DNA of 42,095 nucleotides from an uncultured Prevotellaceae bacterium (lineage in GTDB: Bacteria > Bacteroidota > Bacteroidia > Bacteroidales > Bacteroidaceae): NCBI GenBank assembly GCA_900315105.1, contig OMXX01000042.1, positions 1 to 42,095 of the forward strand, in the 5' to 3' direction. The translations under genes and the position numbers were made by a program. The notes below the pieces were generated by a model. The model ran no database searches and was not told the origin of the DNA. It worked only from the letters and a program-made list of their open reading frames with translations. Positions 16,801-24,815 of this stretch are shown here, in pieces; position 1 is the first letter of the stretch, and every line of letters starts with the position of its first letter.

Positions 16801-19350
16801 GAGTCTATACCAACCACGACGCTACGTCTTCAAGAAAAAGACACAATGATGATTGGCTTTGTCCACGACTGTAGCGACTGGGTGATAACGTTCGACAAGA
16901 ACATGGGACCGGAGTTCTATGACCTGCCTTGTACAGAGAAGAACGATGTGCCTTATCTTTTGGACTATGTTCCCGGTGAGGAGACAACAGGTATTTCTTC
17001 TTATCTGACCGCGAGACCCACCAGCGAGATAGCTGCCTTCGTAGTGCCATTGTTCAAAGACTATGGCATAGATTTGACACAATATGACAACTTCAAGGAA
17101 ATTCTTGAGGACATACGTTCTGTGAGCAGTTCTATCATCATGCAGGTGAATGCCACGAAATCCAAGGCTTTTGAGGTGATAGGGACAACACTTTGCAAAC
17201 GGTTCCTTGACAAGAAACATATCACTAAAGAGTCTTTCCTTATTCCTATCGACTTGCATAAGGAGTTGTTTGAGGATTTGGATTCGCAGTCCAAGGAACG
17301 CGCCGACAATCTCGTGGTGAAGATGAATCCTGATAAAAAGGAGATTGTCTTTACTGTAGTAGAGATCAAATGCCGCAACGCGGTTTATCAAAAAGACGAA
17401 TTACATGCCAAGATAGTAGAGCAGATTCAGAATACGATACTGGCGTTAAAGAGTCATTTTGAAATTGCCACAGATGGCCATGACCGTCTTGACAGAGAAC
17501 TGAAAACTCTCGAACTGCGCACCCTATTAGAGTTCTACATACGTCGTTCAATGCGCTACGGCCAACTCGACCCGAACGTAGCACAAAGCTATCTCGAATT
17601 CTTGAGTAAGCTTGATGATGGTTATACCTTACGGTTTAAGCAGCTTGGTGTCGTCTTCGACTTCCAACAGAACGAGAGACAAAAGAAAGACTTTTACGGA
17701 GAAGCCGTGGTATATACTATGGGCGACCCCGTAATAACGGAAATTCTTGACAAGAAGAGTTCGCTTGACACTAAGTATCTTGAAGATAAGGACAGGGAAT
17801 TCATAGATTTCTTCGAGCCGACATATGTAGTGAAAAACGCGGATAGTCTTGAGCTTAAAAAGCCTCAAGACGAAGTGCCGACACATGTAGAAACTGTGGC
17901 AGACGGTTTATCTCCCCAACCAGTACAGACGATAGAGAATCAGCCTTCCGTCAAGTTCGATGAACATGAGAATGACGAGAAATCAGTTGAGTCAGAGACA
18001 TCCTCTAAGCCTGTGGTACCTGTGTCTACGCTTGAACAGGAAAAGCCAACAATTCAACCAGTGCTGCCGACAACCGTAGAGCCGCCATTTCAAGTAGAGC
18101 CCAAACAACTTGTAGATGCTGACCCGAACTATGTCAAGCCATCATACGACCTGATGATAGGCGCAGGGCAAGAAACACCACAATATGGCATCTTAGGTAA
18201 AATGGTGAGCAATGGACGCAAGGTCGCTCTGGACTTAGATGGTTGTAATACCATAAGTCTATTTGGTGTTCAAGGTGCTGGCAAGAGTTATACCATCGGT
18301 TCTGTTGTGGAAATGACACTCAAGCAGTTCTCTAACATCAATGTACTGCCATCACCATTGGCTGGTGTTATCTTCCACTATAGTGACAGCATGGATTATG
18401 CGCCAGAATTCACATCCATGGTATATCCAAATGACGAAGCCGGACAGCTGGCAAAGCTCAAGGCAGAATACGGAGCAGAACCAGGAAGCATAAAGGATGT
18501 GGTGCTGTTAGCTCCAGAAAGTCAGGTAGAGACCCGTAAGGCTGAATACCCAGACTTGGAGATTCATCGCATCGGTTTCGATTCTTCAGAGCTCGGCGTA
18601 AAGGAATGGATGTTCCTGCTAGGTGCAATGGGTAATGACTCCACGTATATCAAGGAGTTGAAACAGATTATGAAGGGCTGTAGAAATAATATGTCACTGG
18701 AAAACATCCGAAAAGGTGTTGAGGACAGCCCATACATGTCAACATCTCAAAGGACATTGGCAACGCAAAAACTCGATTTTGCCTCTGACTACATCACAGA
18801 TGGCGTAAAACTCCAGCAGTTTATGAAGCCTGGACGGTTGATTATCGTGGACTTACGTGATGAATTCATAGAGAAGGACGAAGCATTGGGCTTGTTCGTA
18901 GTTATGCTGAACATATTCTCTAATGCAAAAGCTGTAAATGGACAGAAGTTCAACAAGTTTATTGTCTTTGACGAGGCACACAAGTACATGAACAATAAGG
19001 ACCTTGTGGACTCCATTACGACTGCGATTAGAGAAATGCGACATAAGGGCGTGTCAATTATGATTGCCAGCCAAGATCCGATGAGCCTGCCTACGGAAAT
19101 CATAGAATTGAGTTCTATCGTCGTCTTGCATAGGTTCAGCTCACCAGCCTGGGTCAAGCATGTGCAGAAAGCCATTACGCCGCTGCAAACATTGACTGCT
19201 ACTGAGATGGCCCAACTCGGCTCTGGCGAGGCACTTGTCTGGGCAAGCAAAGCTACGGACAAAACCGTAACGATGCGTCCGATAAAGATAAGTATTCGTC
19301 CACGTGCAACCAAACATGGTGGTGATACGATTTCAGCCGTTAACAAATAA
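13855..19350 (+). CDS. Giant HerA/FtsK-type ATPase with nuclease-like motif (DptH- or MAD8-like)
   Basis: The protein has 1831 residues. The first 1100 or so form a large region without recognised motifs. At 1151 and 1170-1172 it has the spacing of a PD-(D/E)xK nuclease core (RADNLVV, then VVEIKCR). A Pro/Glu-rich linker follows (about 1340-1420). The C-terminal ATPase has Walker A GVQGAGKS at 1471-1478 and Walker B IVFDEAHKYM with Asp1706-Glu1707, plus ASQDPMSLP as the sensor-like segment, as in HerA/FtsK-superfamily translocases. Start TAATG overlaps the previous gene. Giant ATPases of this layout are the DptH subunit of phosphorothioation-linked restriction and the MAD8 protein of MADS. 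Likely job: translocate along and cut or degrade unmodified foreign DNA. No cognate DNA-modification genes are in the window. Confidence 0.7.
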   Translation: MNAQINTIYYDRFLQHVVESYTPLLKSAKDGHCMKITGLAMKELTRLLPMLRPINPNVSVYILSETENGDEYIHASKLIELRNDPEKSVLILVPSNSRTSAEDSYGDATFQNLSVAELQDSFLGSLINDIPQDKLHWWNQIWELLKEITVTKAALTNYILYLELHDYSDEAWGNGLYLFGLVPDRELIKEASSIRRRFMINLEKVSSALGDFSVTASDRIMELPLKKNTKQRELMVYLTGEGDFDDSLSLFEDIEENHPEFNYAALPLNIDDKGDIFIRVDIQPGKDQKKELVKSDDGSYVINILQDKKGKISFKVITDPSPKDDPDIVAFEIAIIRVEDFSEWGVLKKTKVGKNKNGSRRMSVSLPFGMLEDGEYMLRVRAVDENGIVLPTKKVFREERVQASWEDALEENPNLNIDQYRTDNHVAYSNESEVFSVITSEDPVDASSTVDKRAKVDSITQALINYRISHLIKKEALEIPDDNIDRNAWKKGNLNNTYQFDFGTSYAYQIQLPKKLIQLERCFLDHEDQFGFVEAQLSANPTDIKLLDPTDTAIQKPKFASTTKVDIPDDLVALRQELFVLIKESATDEGENAGLTCTFDFAKNIAIVKNYLLSYTSWLNSLADQDLDEESLAEVQNLDTVLLKVEMPDATGKFTNVKLITPLHPLRLAWIVNLYELYQDWEERTQEDFKRYKSAWYRKLDKLFQGELPLDVAPLVLTDKSLEQAYQYIGELTYGWGAYSQPLFAEENTFAGSYRQLKSYVSTLLNITQDKRIDSDVSAALVTRHLANYVLSHPYTNKLVINLFNAGDASVFAKALVTLEKIGLGGELSYEVRLFSDENVLMSGEAFRDLLDPESQLAEEAEVFSQASANRLFPKLRFSLNKIEEFINNHDKYQAHLSFLVNPFAVHTELVRPDELSRSFYLNGTICRDVIDSHREGKAWIWNRYVSNKVIPNPVNEFSNTEVNIFGKLQDATSKLLSTTQKESIPTTTLRLQEKDTMMIGFVHDCSDWVITFDKNMGPEFYDLPCTEKNDVPYLLDYVPGEETTGISSYLTARPTSEIAAFVVPLFKDYGIDLTQYDNFKEILEDIRSVSSSIIMQVNATKSKAFEVIGTTLCKRFLDKKHITKESFLIPIDLHKELFEDLDSQSKERADNLVVKMNPDKKEIVFTVVEIKCRNAVYQKDELHAKIVEQIQNTILALKSHFEIATDGHDRLDRELKTLELRTLLEFYIRRSMRYGQLDPNVAQSYLEFLSKLDDGYTLRFKQLGVVFDFQQNERQKKDFYGEAVVYTMGDPVITEILDKKSSLDTKYLEDKDREFIDFFEPTYVVKNADSLELKKPQDEVPTHVETVADGLSPQPVQTIENQPSVKFDEHENDEKSVESETSSKPVVPVSTLEQEKPTIQPVLPTTVEPPFQVEPKQLVDADPNYVKPSYDLMIGAGQETPQYGILGKMVSNGRKVALDLDGCNTISLFGVQGAGKSYTIGSVVEMTLKQFSNINVLPSPLAGVIFHYSDSMDYAPEFTSMVYPNDEAGQLAKLKAEYGAEPGSIKDVVLLAPESQVETRKAEYPDLEIHRIGFDSSELGVKEWMFLLGAMGNDSTYIKELKQIMKGCRNNMSLENIRKGVEDSPYMSTSQRTLATQKLDFASDYITDGVKLQQFMKPGRLIIVDLRDEFIEKDEALGLFVVMLNIFSNAKAVNGQKFNKFIVFDEAHKYMNNKDLVDSITTAIREMRHKGVSIMIASQDPMSLPTEIIELSSIVVLHRFSSPAWVKHVQKAITPLQTLTATEMAQLGSGEALVWASKATDKTVTMRPIKISIRPRATKHGGDTISAVNK

Positions 19351-19354
19351 CTGA

Positions 19355-20041
19355 ATGGAGATATACCAATATACAAACAAAGGCCAAAGAAAGGAGAACC
19401 AAGACTATACAGTCTATAAGGTTCTCCCCTCTGGTGACAGCATATTTATAGTTGCCGATGGCATGGGAGGTTATTCTTACGGAGATGTAGCCTCTCATGT
19501 CGTTGGTGATTCGATTGCTTCTTTTGTTGAAGCAAATATTGATAAGTATGAACCTCAAACCTTGTTGGAAAACGCTATCAAAGGGGCTAATGAAGCATTA
19601 ATGCAGAAGCGCCTGTTGTTGAATGTCCGTAAGATGGGGACAGTAGTATCTGTAGCAATGATAAAAGGTGGTGAACTATATGTCACATGGCTTGGAGACA
19701 GCCGTGTTTATTTATTCAATGGGGATGATATGGTTTTCAAGACCGAAGACCATTCTTTGCTTAATGAGATTAAGACGAAAAGGCCATTAAGTGCATCTAC
19801 GATTGAAAGATATGCAGGTGTTGTAACCAAATGTATAATGGGTGATGACGACTTGGGGGAGATTCCTGTGAAAGTAATACCCATTACTAAGGGCGAAACG
19901 ATCGTACTTTGCACGGATGGTTTCCATAAGGAAATGGATATACAATGGGCTCTGAATTATAATACAGCTTTAAAAGAAACGCTGGATGCCAAATCCAACA
20001 ACGCTTCTGATAACTATTCATTTATAAAAGTCGCAATTTAA
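19355..20041 (+). CDS. PP2C-family serine/threonine phosphatase
   Basis: The protein has 228 residues and the PP2C (PPM) metal-binding layout: KGQRKENQDYTVYK near the N-terminus (Asp17), VADGMGGYSYGDVASHVV at 33-50 with Asp35-Gly36, TWLGDSRVYLF with Asp at about 115, and VLCTDGFHKEM with the last metal Asp at about 188. It is short for a PP2C but all main motifs are present. It starts five bases after the giant ATPase stops and ends one base before the HTH gene, so it belongs to the defence operon. It would remove phosphates from Ser/Thr residues of partner proteins; no protein kinase gene remains in the window. Reversal of a kinase-triggered defence state is a reasonable inference. Confidence 0.85.
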   Translation: MEIYQYTNKGQRKENQDYTVYKVLPSGDSIFIVADGMGGYSYGDVASHVVGDSIASFVEANIDKYEPQTLLENAIKGANEALMQKRLLLNVRKMGTVVSVAMIKGGELYVTWLGDSRVYLFNGDDMVFKTEDHSLLNEIKTKRPLSASTIERYAGVVTKCIMGDDDLGEIPVKVIPITKGETIVLCTDGFHKEMDIQWALNYNTALKETLDAKSNNASDNYSFIKVAI

Positions 20042-20042
20042 T

Positions 20043-20588
20043 ATGATATTGAGTCAAGACATCATCAAGGACATCAAGGGAAAGTCAAATTTAATGTTTG
20101 ATAAAGCTGCTGATTTTAATGTTCTTACAGATGAAATCAGCAAAGAGACCGGGCGTACTATCGGACTAACCACTATAAAGAGGCTTTTCGGCTATATAGA
20201 TGATGACCGCAAGACCAGCCAATATACCTTGAATACCCTTGCGCTATATCTTGGCTTCAGTGACTGGAATGAATATTCTAGGTCAAAGAATCTTGATAGC
20301 GACTGGAATTTTGACACAGACAAAGTTCTAATAGCAGAGCAGACTATTGGGACTATGATTCATGTTAAGTATCTTGACAGAATCGTTACATTCGTAGTTA
20401 CCGAATATGACAATCAGAAGGTACTACGAGTGGAGAAAGCTGAAAATAGCAGTTTGAAAGTTAACGATATCTTGTTCGTGAACAGTCTTCAAGTAGGTAA
20501 TATTATAGAAGCCGACAAAGTCATCCGTGGTAAAAATATTGGAAATTACCGCACTCATGGAGAAATATCGGAAATGCATGTAGAGTAA
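20043..20588 (+). CDS. HTH-containing protein at the end of the defence operon
   Basis: The protein has 181 residues. Residues 24-80 (DVLTDEISKETGRTIG-like start, then LTTIKRLFGYIDDDRKTSQY and TLALYLGFSDWNEYS) match the helix-turn-helix module found at the N-terminus of many Bacteroidetes signalling proteins. The C-terminal part (85-181) is rich in beta strands (GTMIHVKYLDRIVTFVV, later LRVEKAENSSLKVNDILFV) and has no recognised family. It starts one base after the phosphatase stop, so it is translated from the same mRNA. It could be a regulator of the operon or an effector that responds to the phosphatase. No stronger claim is possible. Confidence 0.6.
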   Translation: MILSQDIIKDIKGKSNLMFDKAADFNVLTDEISKETGRTIGLTTIKRLFGYIDDDRKTSQYTLNTLALYLGFSDWNEYSRSKNLDSDWNFDTDKVLIAEQTIGTMIHVKYLDRIVTFVVTEYDNQKVLRVEKAENSSLKVNDILFVNSLQVGNIIEADKVIRGKNIGNYRTHGEISEMHVE

Positions 20589-20627
20589 TATTCAAATTGA
20601 ATGGACAAAAATGGATGGCATTAATTG

Positions 20628-20658
20628 TTTGAAGTAAAAGAATTTTTGTCTAAATTTG
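20628..20658 (+). promoter_or_regulatory. Bacteroidetes-type promoter before the HD gene
   Basis: TTTG (20628-20631), 19 bases, then TAAATTTG (20651-20658). Transcription would start near 20665, only about a dozen bases before the HD-protein start at 20678, so the HD gene and the genes behind it are probably a separate unit from the defence operon. Confidence 0.65.
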
Positions 20659-20677
20659 CAGTGTTACTTAAACTGTC

Positions 20678-21112
20678 ATGCCTATGATAAGCATCGAAGA
20701 TGTTATAAGAATAACGATAGAAGCTCATGAAGGACAGAAGGATTTAGATGGTAAGCCCGAAATCCTCCACCCTTTAGCTGTGGGCCTCGCAGGTACAAAC
20801 CGCGAAGAAGTCATTACTGGCTTTTTGCACGATGTCGTAGAGGATTCTAAATTGACATTGTCAGATCTTCGTAAAAAGGGTGTTGATGAAGATGTCATTA
20901 TCGCTTTAAAGCTTCTTACTCATGATAAGAGCAAGATAACATATGAAGAATACATTAAGGGAATAGCCCTATCAGGAAATAGCACTGCTATACATGTCAA
21001 GTATAATGATTTGCGGAATAACCTACAACGTGGATTGGCTGGTAATCACATGAAACAAGTAAGGAAGCATGAGGCAGCTCTGCGAATTATTGAGCCATTG
21101 CTTAAGGACTAA
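20678..21112 (+). CDS. HD-domain phosphohydrolase, SpoT/MESH1-like
   Basis: The protein has 144 residues, about the size of a stand-alone HD hydrolase. Signature elements: IEAHEGQKDLDGKPEILHPL near residues 13-32 (first His ligands), FLHDVVEDSKLTLSDLRKKG at 50-69 with the HD pair and the downstream Glu-Asp, and HVKYNDLRNNLQRG at 110-123 with the second Asp. This order and spacing fit RelA/SpoT-type HD domains and small alarmone hydrolases. It probably removes a phosphate group from a nucleotide such as (p)ppGpp, but the exact substrate cannot be fixed from sequence. It has its own promoter and is followed six bases later by a secreted protein gene. Confidence 0.75.
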   Translation: MPMISIEDVIRITIEAHEGQKDLDGKPEILHPLAVGLAGTNREEVITGFLHDVVEDSKLTLSDLRKKGVDEDVIIALKLLTHDKSKITYEEYIKGIALSGNSTAIHVKYNDLRNNLQRGLAGNHMKQVRKHEAALRIIEPLLKD

Positions 21113-21117
21113 AAATT

Positions 21118-21666
21118 ATGACTGCAATGATTAAAAGACTATTTTCTGCAATTATACTGGCAACTTTTTCAATGGCCTTAAACGCTCAAGGCTATTGGAA
21201 ATTGGAGAGTAAGACAGATGACTATACAATGGAAAAGGAATATCTAATCAGTCATTACTCAAGAGGTCTAATAGATGCCATCTATTTCGTAAACGATGAG
21301 AATTTAAAAGTTATAAGGGACTATAAAGGACTGACCTACTTTGATACCTGCTGGAATGCCGCCGTCTATAATGATGGCAAGATAGATGATTATACAGGTA
21401 CAATCTACTGTAGACTCATTAATTCTGGCGACGATTATGAGGAGTTCAAATTAGATGATATGACTATTTCATACGATGGTTATGCTGGTGATGGGAAAAT
21501 TGACACTAATGGCTTCTTCAGCTATTTCTACGTTGCCTGTGAACCGGAACAACTCAAAAAGGCAAACTATATAACGTTCCAGTATTATGATAAGATTTCT
21601 GAGCAAACAATTAGTAGAAAAATCAGCCTCGCTGGATTTACTAAAGTATACAATTCAATAAAATAG
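21118..21666 (+). CDS. Secreted protein of unknown function (182 aa)
   Basis: A signal peptide is visible (MTAMIKRLFSAIILATFSMA, then LNAQ/GY). The mature part (about 155 residues) has many Tyr, Asp and Lys residues and alternating strands (LESKTDDYTMEKEY, then TYFDTCWNAAVYNDG and SYDGYAGDGKIDTNGFF), suggesting a beta-rich periplasmic or surface domain. Two Cys residues (about 84 and 101) could pair. It starts six bases after the HD gene and stops ten bases before the next secreted gene, so the genes form one operon. No family recognised. Confidence 0.6.
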   Translation: MTAMIKRLFSAIILATFSMALNAQGYWKLESKTDDYTMEKEYLISHYSRGLIDAIYFVNDENLKVIRDYKGLTYFDTCWNAAVYNDGKIDDYTGTIYCRLINSGDDYEEFKLDDMTISYDGYAGDGKIDTNGFFSYFYVACEPEQLKKANYITFQYYDKISEQTISRKISLAGFTKVYNSIK

Positions 21667-21675
21667 TAATTACGT

Positions 21676-22875
21676 ATGAAGAAAGTATTTATCTTTATGT
21701 TAATGCTGCTGAACATAGTAGCAGCAAAAGCAGTAGATACCAATGGTAACTTTGGTTTCAAGCAAGAAAGTGATGCAAGTGCCTACCAGCAATATGTAGG
21801 ACAGACATTCTTAGTGCGTCCTGCCTATGGAACATTGGAGACTTGGGACAAATCAGGTTTCAAGTACTCTGATGAATATGCAGGTAAAACTTTTGCTGTC
21901 AAGAAAGTGACCGTTAAGGATGTAGAGATCAACAAGAAGCCTAACAAGGAGGTAACTATCGAAGCAACAGAAGTCGGCGGTAAGACCAAAATTAAATTCA
22001 AAGGTTACGAAGAGGTCACCGTTAAAGTGGGATTTTGGGGAGGAGTAAAGAAATGGCCATTGATTGGTTTCATGCCTATAGTACTCACCGAACCTTTCGA
22101 AGCCTATAAGAAGGAGCATATGGGTGAAACTGTTGAGAATGACATGGTAAAGGACAAATACGAGGTAGTCGATGTGTTCATGGGCTATAAGAAAGATTCT
22201 CCTACTGCAGTTCCAAGCATCAAAGTAAGGAACATGAGAACAGGAGACATCGTTTCATGCCCATATTCTGAAAGACAGACTGATCCTTTTGCAAAAGCCT
22301 TAACTGGTAGGTATAAACTATCATTGATGAAAGTTGAGAAGCCAGAAGATGCTACCGACAGATACGGTGAAACCAAGACGATTCAAGACGAGGGCGTTGA
22401 CAAATATTCTTATAATGATAGTACTATCGATATAACGATATTTGGTTCTGACACTCAGTTTAATTTCATTCTAAAGAATGTTTCCAAACATTCGTTGAAA
22501 CTTATCTGGAACGAAGCTGCATTTGTAGGACTTGATGGATCAACTTCTAAGATAATGCATGTTGGTGTCAAATATTCAGAAAGAGAAGGAGATCAACCTG
22601 CTACAACTATAATAAGAGGTGCAAAGATTGACGATATTGCAGTACCTACTTCCAATGTCTATTATGACGAAGGCGTAACGGTCGGCTATTCGACAATTGG
22701 AAATGGTTGGAAAACACGTTCAATGCTCCCCGAGAAGTATCAAGGAAAAGAAGCTGGCGAAATAAGGTTGATGTTGCCAATACAAGTAAAAGACGTAGTC
22801 AATGAATATACTTTTGTATTCAAGGTATATTATACCTACGATCATCCGGAATTATTGAAGACAGAAAGACTATAA
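21676..22875 (+). CDS. Secreted protein of unknown function (399 aa)
   Basis: A signal peptide precedes the mature protein (MKKVFIFMLMLLNIVAAKAV, then DTNGNFGFK). The mature part is beta-rich: repeated Tyr/Val/Lys strands such as VKKVTVKDVEINKKPNKEVT at 72-91, VEVGFWGG-like turns near 118, a central segment TGRYKLSLMKVEKPEDATDR (about 211-230), and a C-terminal strand region (IRLMLPIQVKDVVNEYTFVF). There is no Cys and no lipobox, so it is probably soluble in the periplasm or secreted. Third gene behind the HD-protein promoter. Family not recognised. Confidence 0.6.
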   Translation: MKKVFIFMLMLLNIVAAKAVDTNGNFGFKQESDASAYQQYVGQTFLVRPAYGTLETWDKSGFKYSDEYAGKTFAVKKVTVKDVEINKKPNKEVTIEATEVGGKTKIKFKGYEEVTVKVGFWGGVKKWPLIGFMPIVLTEPFEAYKKEHMGETVENDMVKDKYEVVDVFMGYKKDSPTAVPSIKVRNMRTGDIVSCPYSERQTDPFAKALTGRYKLSLMKVEKPEDATDRYGETKTIQDEGVDKYSYNDSTIDITIFGSDTQFNFILKNVSKHSLKLIWNEAAFVGLDGSTSKIMHVGVKYSEREGDQPATTIIRGAKIDDIAVPTSNVYYDEGVTVGYSTIGNGWKTRSMLPEKYQGKEAGEIRLMLPIQVKDVVNEYTFVFKVYYTYDHPELLKTERL

Positions 22876-22931
22876 AAAGACAACAAGTAAGGATGCTATA
22901 AAAGTGTCCTTACTTGAATTATATAGAACAC

Positions 22932-23513
22932 ATGAAACGAATACTATTTTTATTTATATGCTTGTTATCATTAAATGTAAACATAAATTCTGCTAATCAC
23001 ATAAAATTTTTGGGATTGGAATTAAATGGGAAATATGACAACTTTAAGGATAGTCTAAAAACAAGAGGGTTTAAGTATATAGATTCGTTTCATTCTATAC
23101 ATAATTTTATTGGAAAATTTAAAGGAGAAGAAGTTTCTTTGTACGTATTGAGCACTATTAAAAGTAATGTCGTATGCAAAGTAATCATTCTTTTTCCAAA
23201 GAAAACCCAATGGTATGATTTGAGATCGGATTATTCGAAAAAAGTAGAATTATATTCTGAGGAATATCCGATAGATAAGGATTATGAATTTTTCGTATCT
23301 CCATATGATGATGGAGATGGGTATGAGATGAAAGCTGTTGCAATAGACAAATGCAGATATATTTCATTTTTCTTGGCAAGAGGCGGGCATATTGTCGTTC
23401 AAATTGATAAAACCGCACGAGTCAAAGTCATATACGAAGATCGCGAAAATATAAAAATTGCTCAGGAAGAGTTAAACGATAATGTAGGAGCTGACAAAAG
23501 CTTAAATAATTGA
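22932..23513 (+). CDS. Secreted protein of unknown function (193 aa)
   Basis: The likely start is at 22932, giving a clean signal peptide (MKRILFLFICLLSLNVNINS, then ANHIKFLG). An in-frame ATG at 22914 adds six residues before it and is less likely. The mature part contains LGLELNGKYDNFKDSLKTRG, then IGKFKGEEVSLYVLSTIKSN and RGGHIVVQIDKTARVKVIYED: two or three alpha/beta repeats of a small domain common in Prevotella secreted proteins. It follows the 399-residue gene after 56 bases. Base composition is more AT-rich than that of the neighbouring genes. Function unknown. Confidence 0.55.
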   Translation: MKRILFLFICLLSLNVNINSANHIKFLGLELNGKYDNFKDSLKTRGFKYIDSFHSIHNFIGKFKGEEVSLYVLSTIKSNVVCKVIILFPKKTQWYDLRSDYSKKVELYSEEYPIDKDYEFFVSPYDDGDGYEMKAVAIDKCRYISFFLARGGHIVVQIDKTARVKVIYEDRENIKIAQEELNDNVGADKSLNN

Positions 23514-23639
23514 ACATCCTCCTATATATTTGGCATAGTTCTTAATACTCTCTTGTTGTGGAACTTCCGTCTGAATAATGATATATGCAGTGTAGTACTA
23601 ATAGTATTAGTCCACTTTGAGAAATAAATATAAAATCTC

Positions 23640-24419
23640 ATGAAATTACTATCTTGGAATATAAATGGATTAAGGGCGTGCATCAAGAATGGATTCCTTG
23701 GTACTATAAAGGACTTGGATGCTGACATAGTTTGCGTTCAAGAGGTAAAGGCAACTGAAGAACAGATGGCTGATGTTGAATTTGGGACGTACCATTTTTA
23801 TCAGCATGTCCCAACCTATTACAGAGGGACTTCGGGGGTAGCAATCCTCTCGAAAGAAAAGCCCTTGAACATCTATCGTAAAATGGAATCAGAATTCGAT
23901 GATATGGGAAGGATGATTACGGCAGAATATCCTGACTTCTTCCTAGTAACCATCTATTCGCCAGTAATGTTTACTGATAAAGATGGTAATAAATTAGGGC
24001 TGCGTGATTACGAGGCTCGACGTATGAAATGGGAGGATGATTTGAGAAAGTATGTTGTCAGACTAAGGAAGAAATCTGTTATCATCTGTGGCGATTTTAA
24101 TGTCAGCCGAGGTCCTATTGATTGTTGGGATGAAGATAATCATTCCAAGAGTCAGGTTGGATATACTGATGGAGAGCGTGCCAAAATGGAAGAGTTGCTC
24201 AGCGCTGGCTTTATTGATACATTCAGATATTTGCACCCTGATTGCGGTGGCAGATATTCGTGGTTGTCATATCGAAAAGATTTTATTCGGCATGGAAGTG
24301 GTCTTCGTCTTGATTATTTTCTTGTTTCGGATGACTTAAAAGATAGGATCGGACAATCCTTAATTCTCAACGATGTAAAAGGATCTGACCATAGCCCCAT
24401 TGAATTAATACTGCGCTGA
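23640..24419 (+). CDS. xth: Exodeoxyribonuclease III / AP endonuclease
   Basis: The protein has 259 residues, the usual size. Motifs of the exonuclease III/AP endonuclease family in order: MKLLSWNINGLRACIKNG at the N-terminus (metal-binding Asn), DIVCVQEVKATEEQ (Glu metal ligand), VTIYSPV with the active-site Tyr, VIICGDFNVS (Asp/Asn), FIDTFRYLHPDCGGRYSW, RLDYFLVSDDL and GSDHSPIEL with the catalytic Asp-His. It cleaves DNA at abasic sites and degrades 3' ends in base-excision repair. The NVSRGPID loop is somewhat different from the usual NVAHNEIDL but the catalytic residues are intact. It has 126 bases of spacer in front and no gene partner in an obvious operon. Confidence 0.93.
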   Translation: MKLLSWNINGLRACIKNGFLGTIKDLDADIVCVQEVKATEEQMADVEFGTYHFYQHVPTYYRGTSGVAILSKEKPLNIYRKMESEFDDMGRMITAEYPDFFLVTIYSPVMFTDKDGNKLGLRDYEARRMKWEDDLRKYVVRLRKKSVIICGDFNVSRGPIDCWDEDNHSKSQVGYTDGERAKMEELLSAGFIDTFRYLHPDCGGRYSWLSYRKDFIRHGSGLRLDYFLVSDDLKDRIGQSLILNDVKGSDHSPIELILR

Positions 24420-24422
24420 GTA

Positions 24423-24810
24423 ATGAGTTACTACGAGACGATTGACAATTACCTCTACGATGAGAAGAACGAACACACTCAGGCCAACGACTTATTGGAT
24501 AACTTCTTCGTGGAGAGACTGGATGAAATAGATCAGTGACCCAGGTTTAAGCTGATGCTGACTCACCGTAATGAGTTGAGTGTGCAGGTTGCCGACACGC
24601 TTGATATGGTTCTTGTTTGACAGGGTTCTACAGGAAGAAGGGTACTTGCTGCGCTTATACTTTGGTATCGGACACTGGCGGTATTCCTTTGAAAAACTCA
24701 TTGCACTCTTCGACGGAGAATGCAGAGTGAATGTTCTTCTGGAATCAACGCTGAAGCGTCTTCGATATTTCGATGAGATATTGACAATCGACAAATACCT
24801 CTATCGATAA
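24423..24810 (+). other. Degenerate coding region between xth and the mobilization genes
   Basis: A 38-codon frame starts at 24423 (MSYYETIDNYLYDEKNEHTQ, ending IDQ) and is cut by TGA at 24537-24539. The same frame continues without a start (PRFKLMLTHRNELSVQVADT), then breaks at about 24,618. Another frame is open from 24580 to 24810 (FDRVLQEEGYLLRLYFGIGH, ending DKYLYR). The texture is that of a decayed gene or genes, not random DNA, and it probably marks the left edge of the mobile block. I do not recognise the parent family. Confidence 0.4.
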
Positions 24811-24815
24811 TCTAT

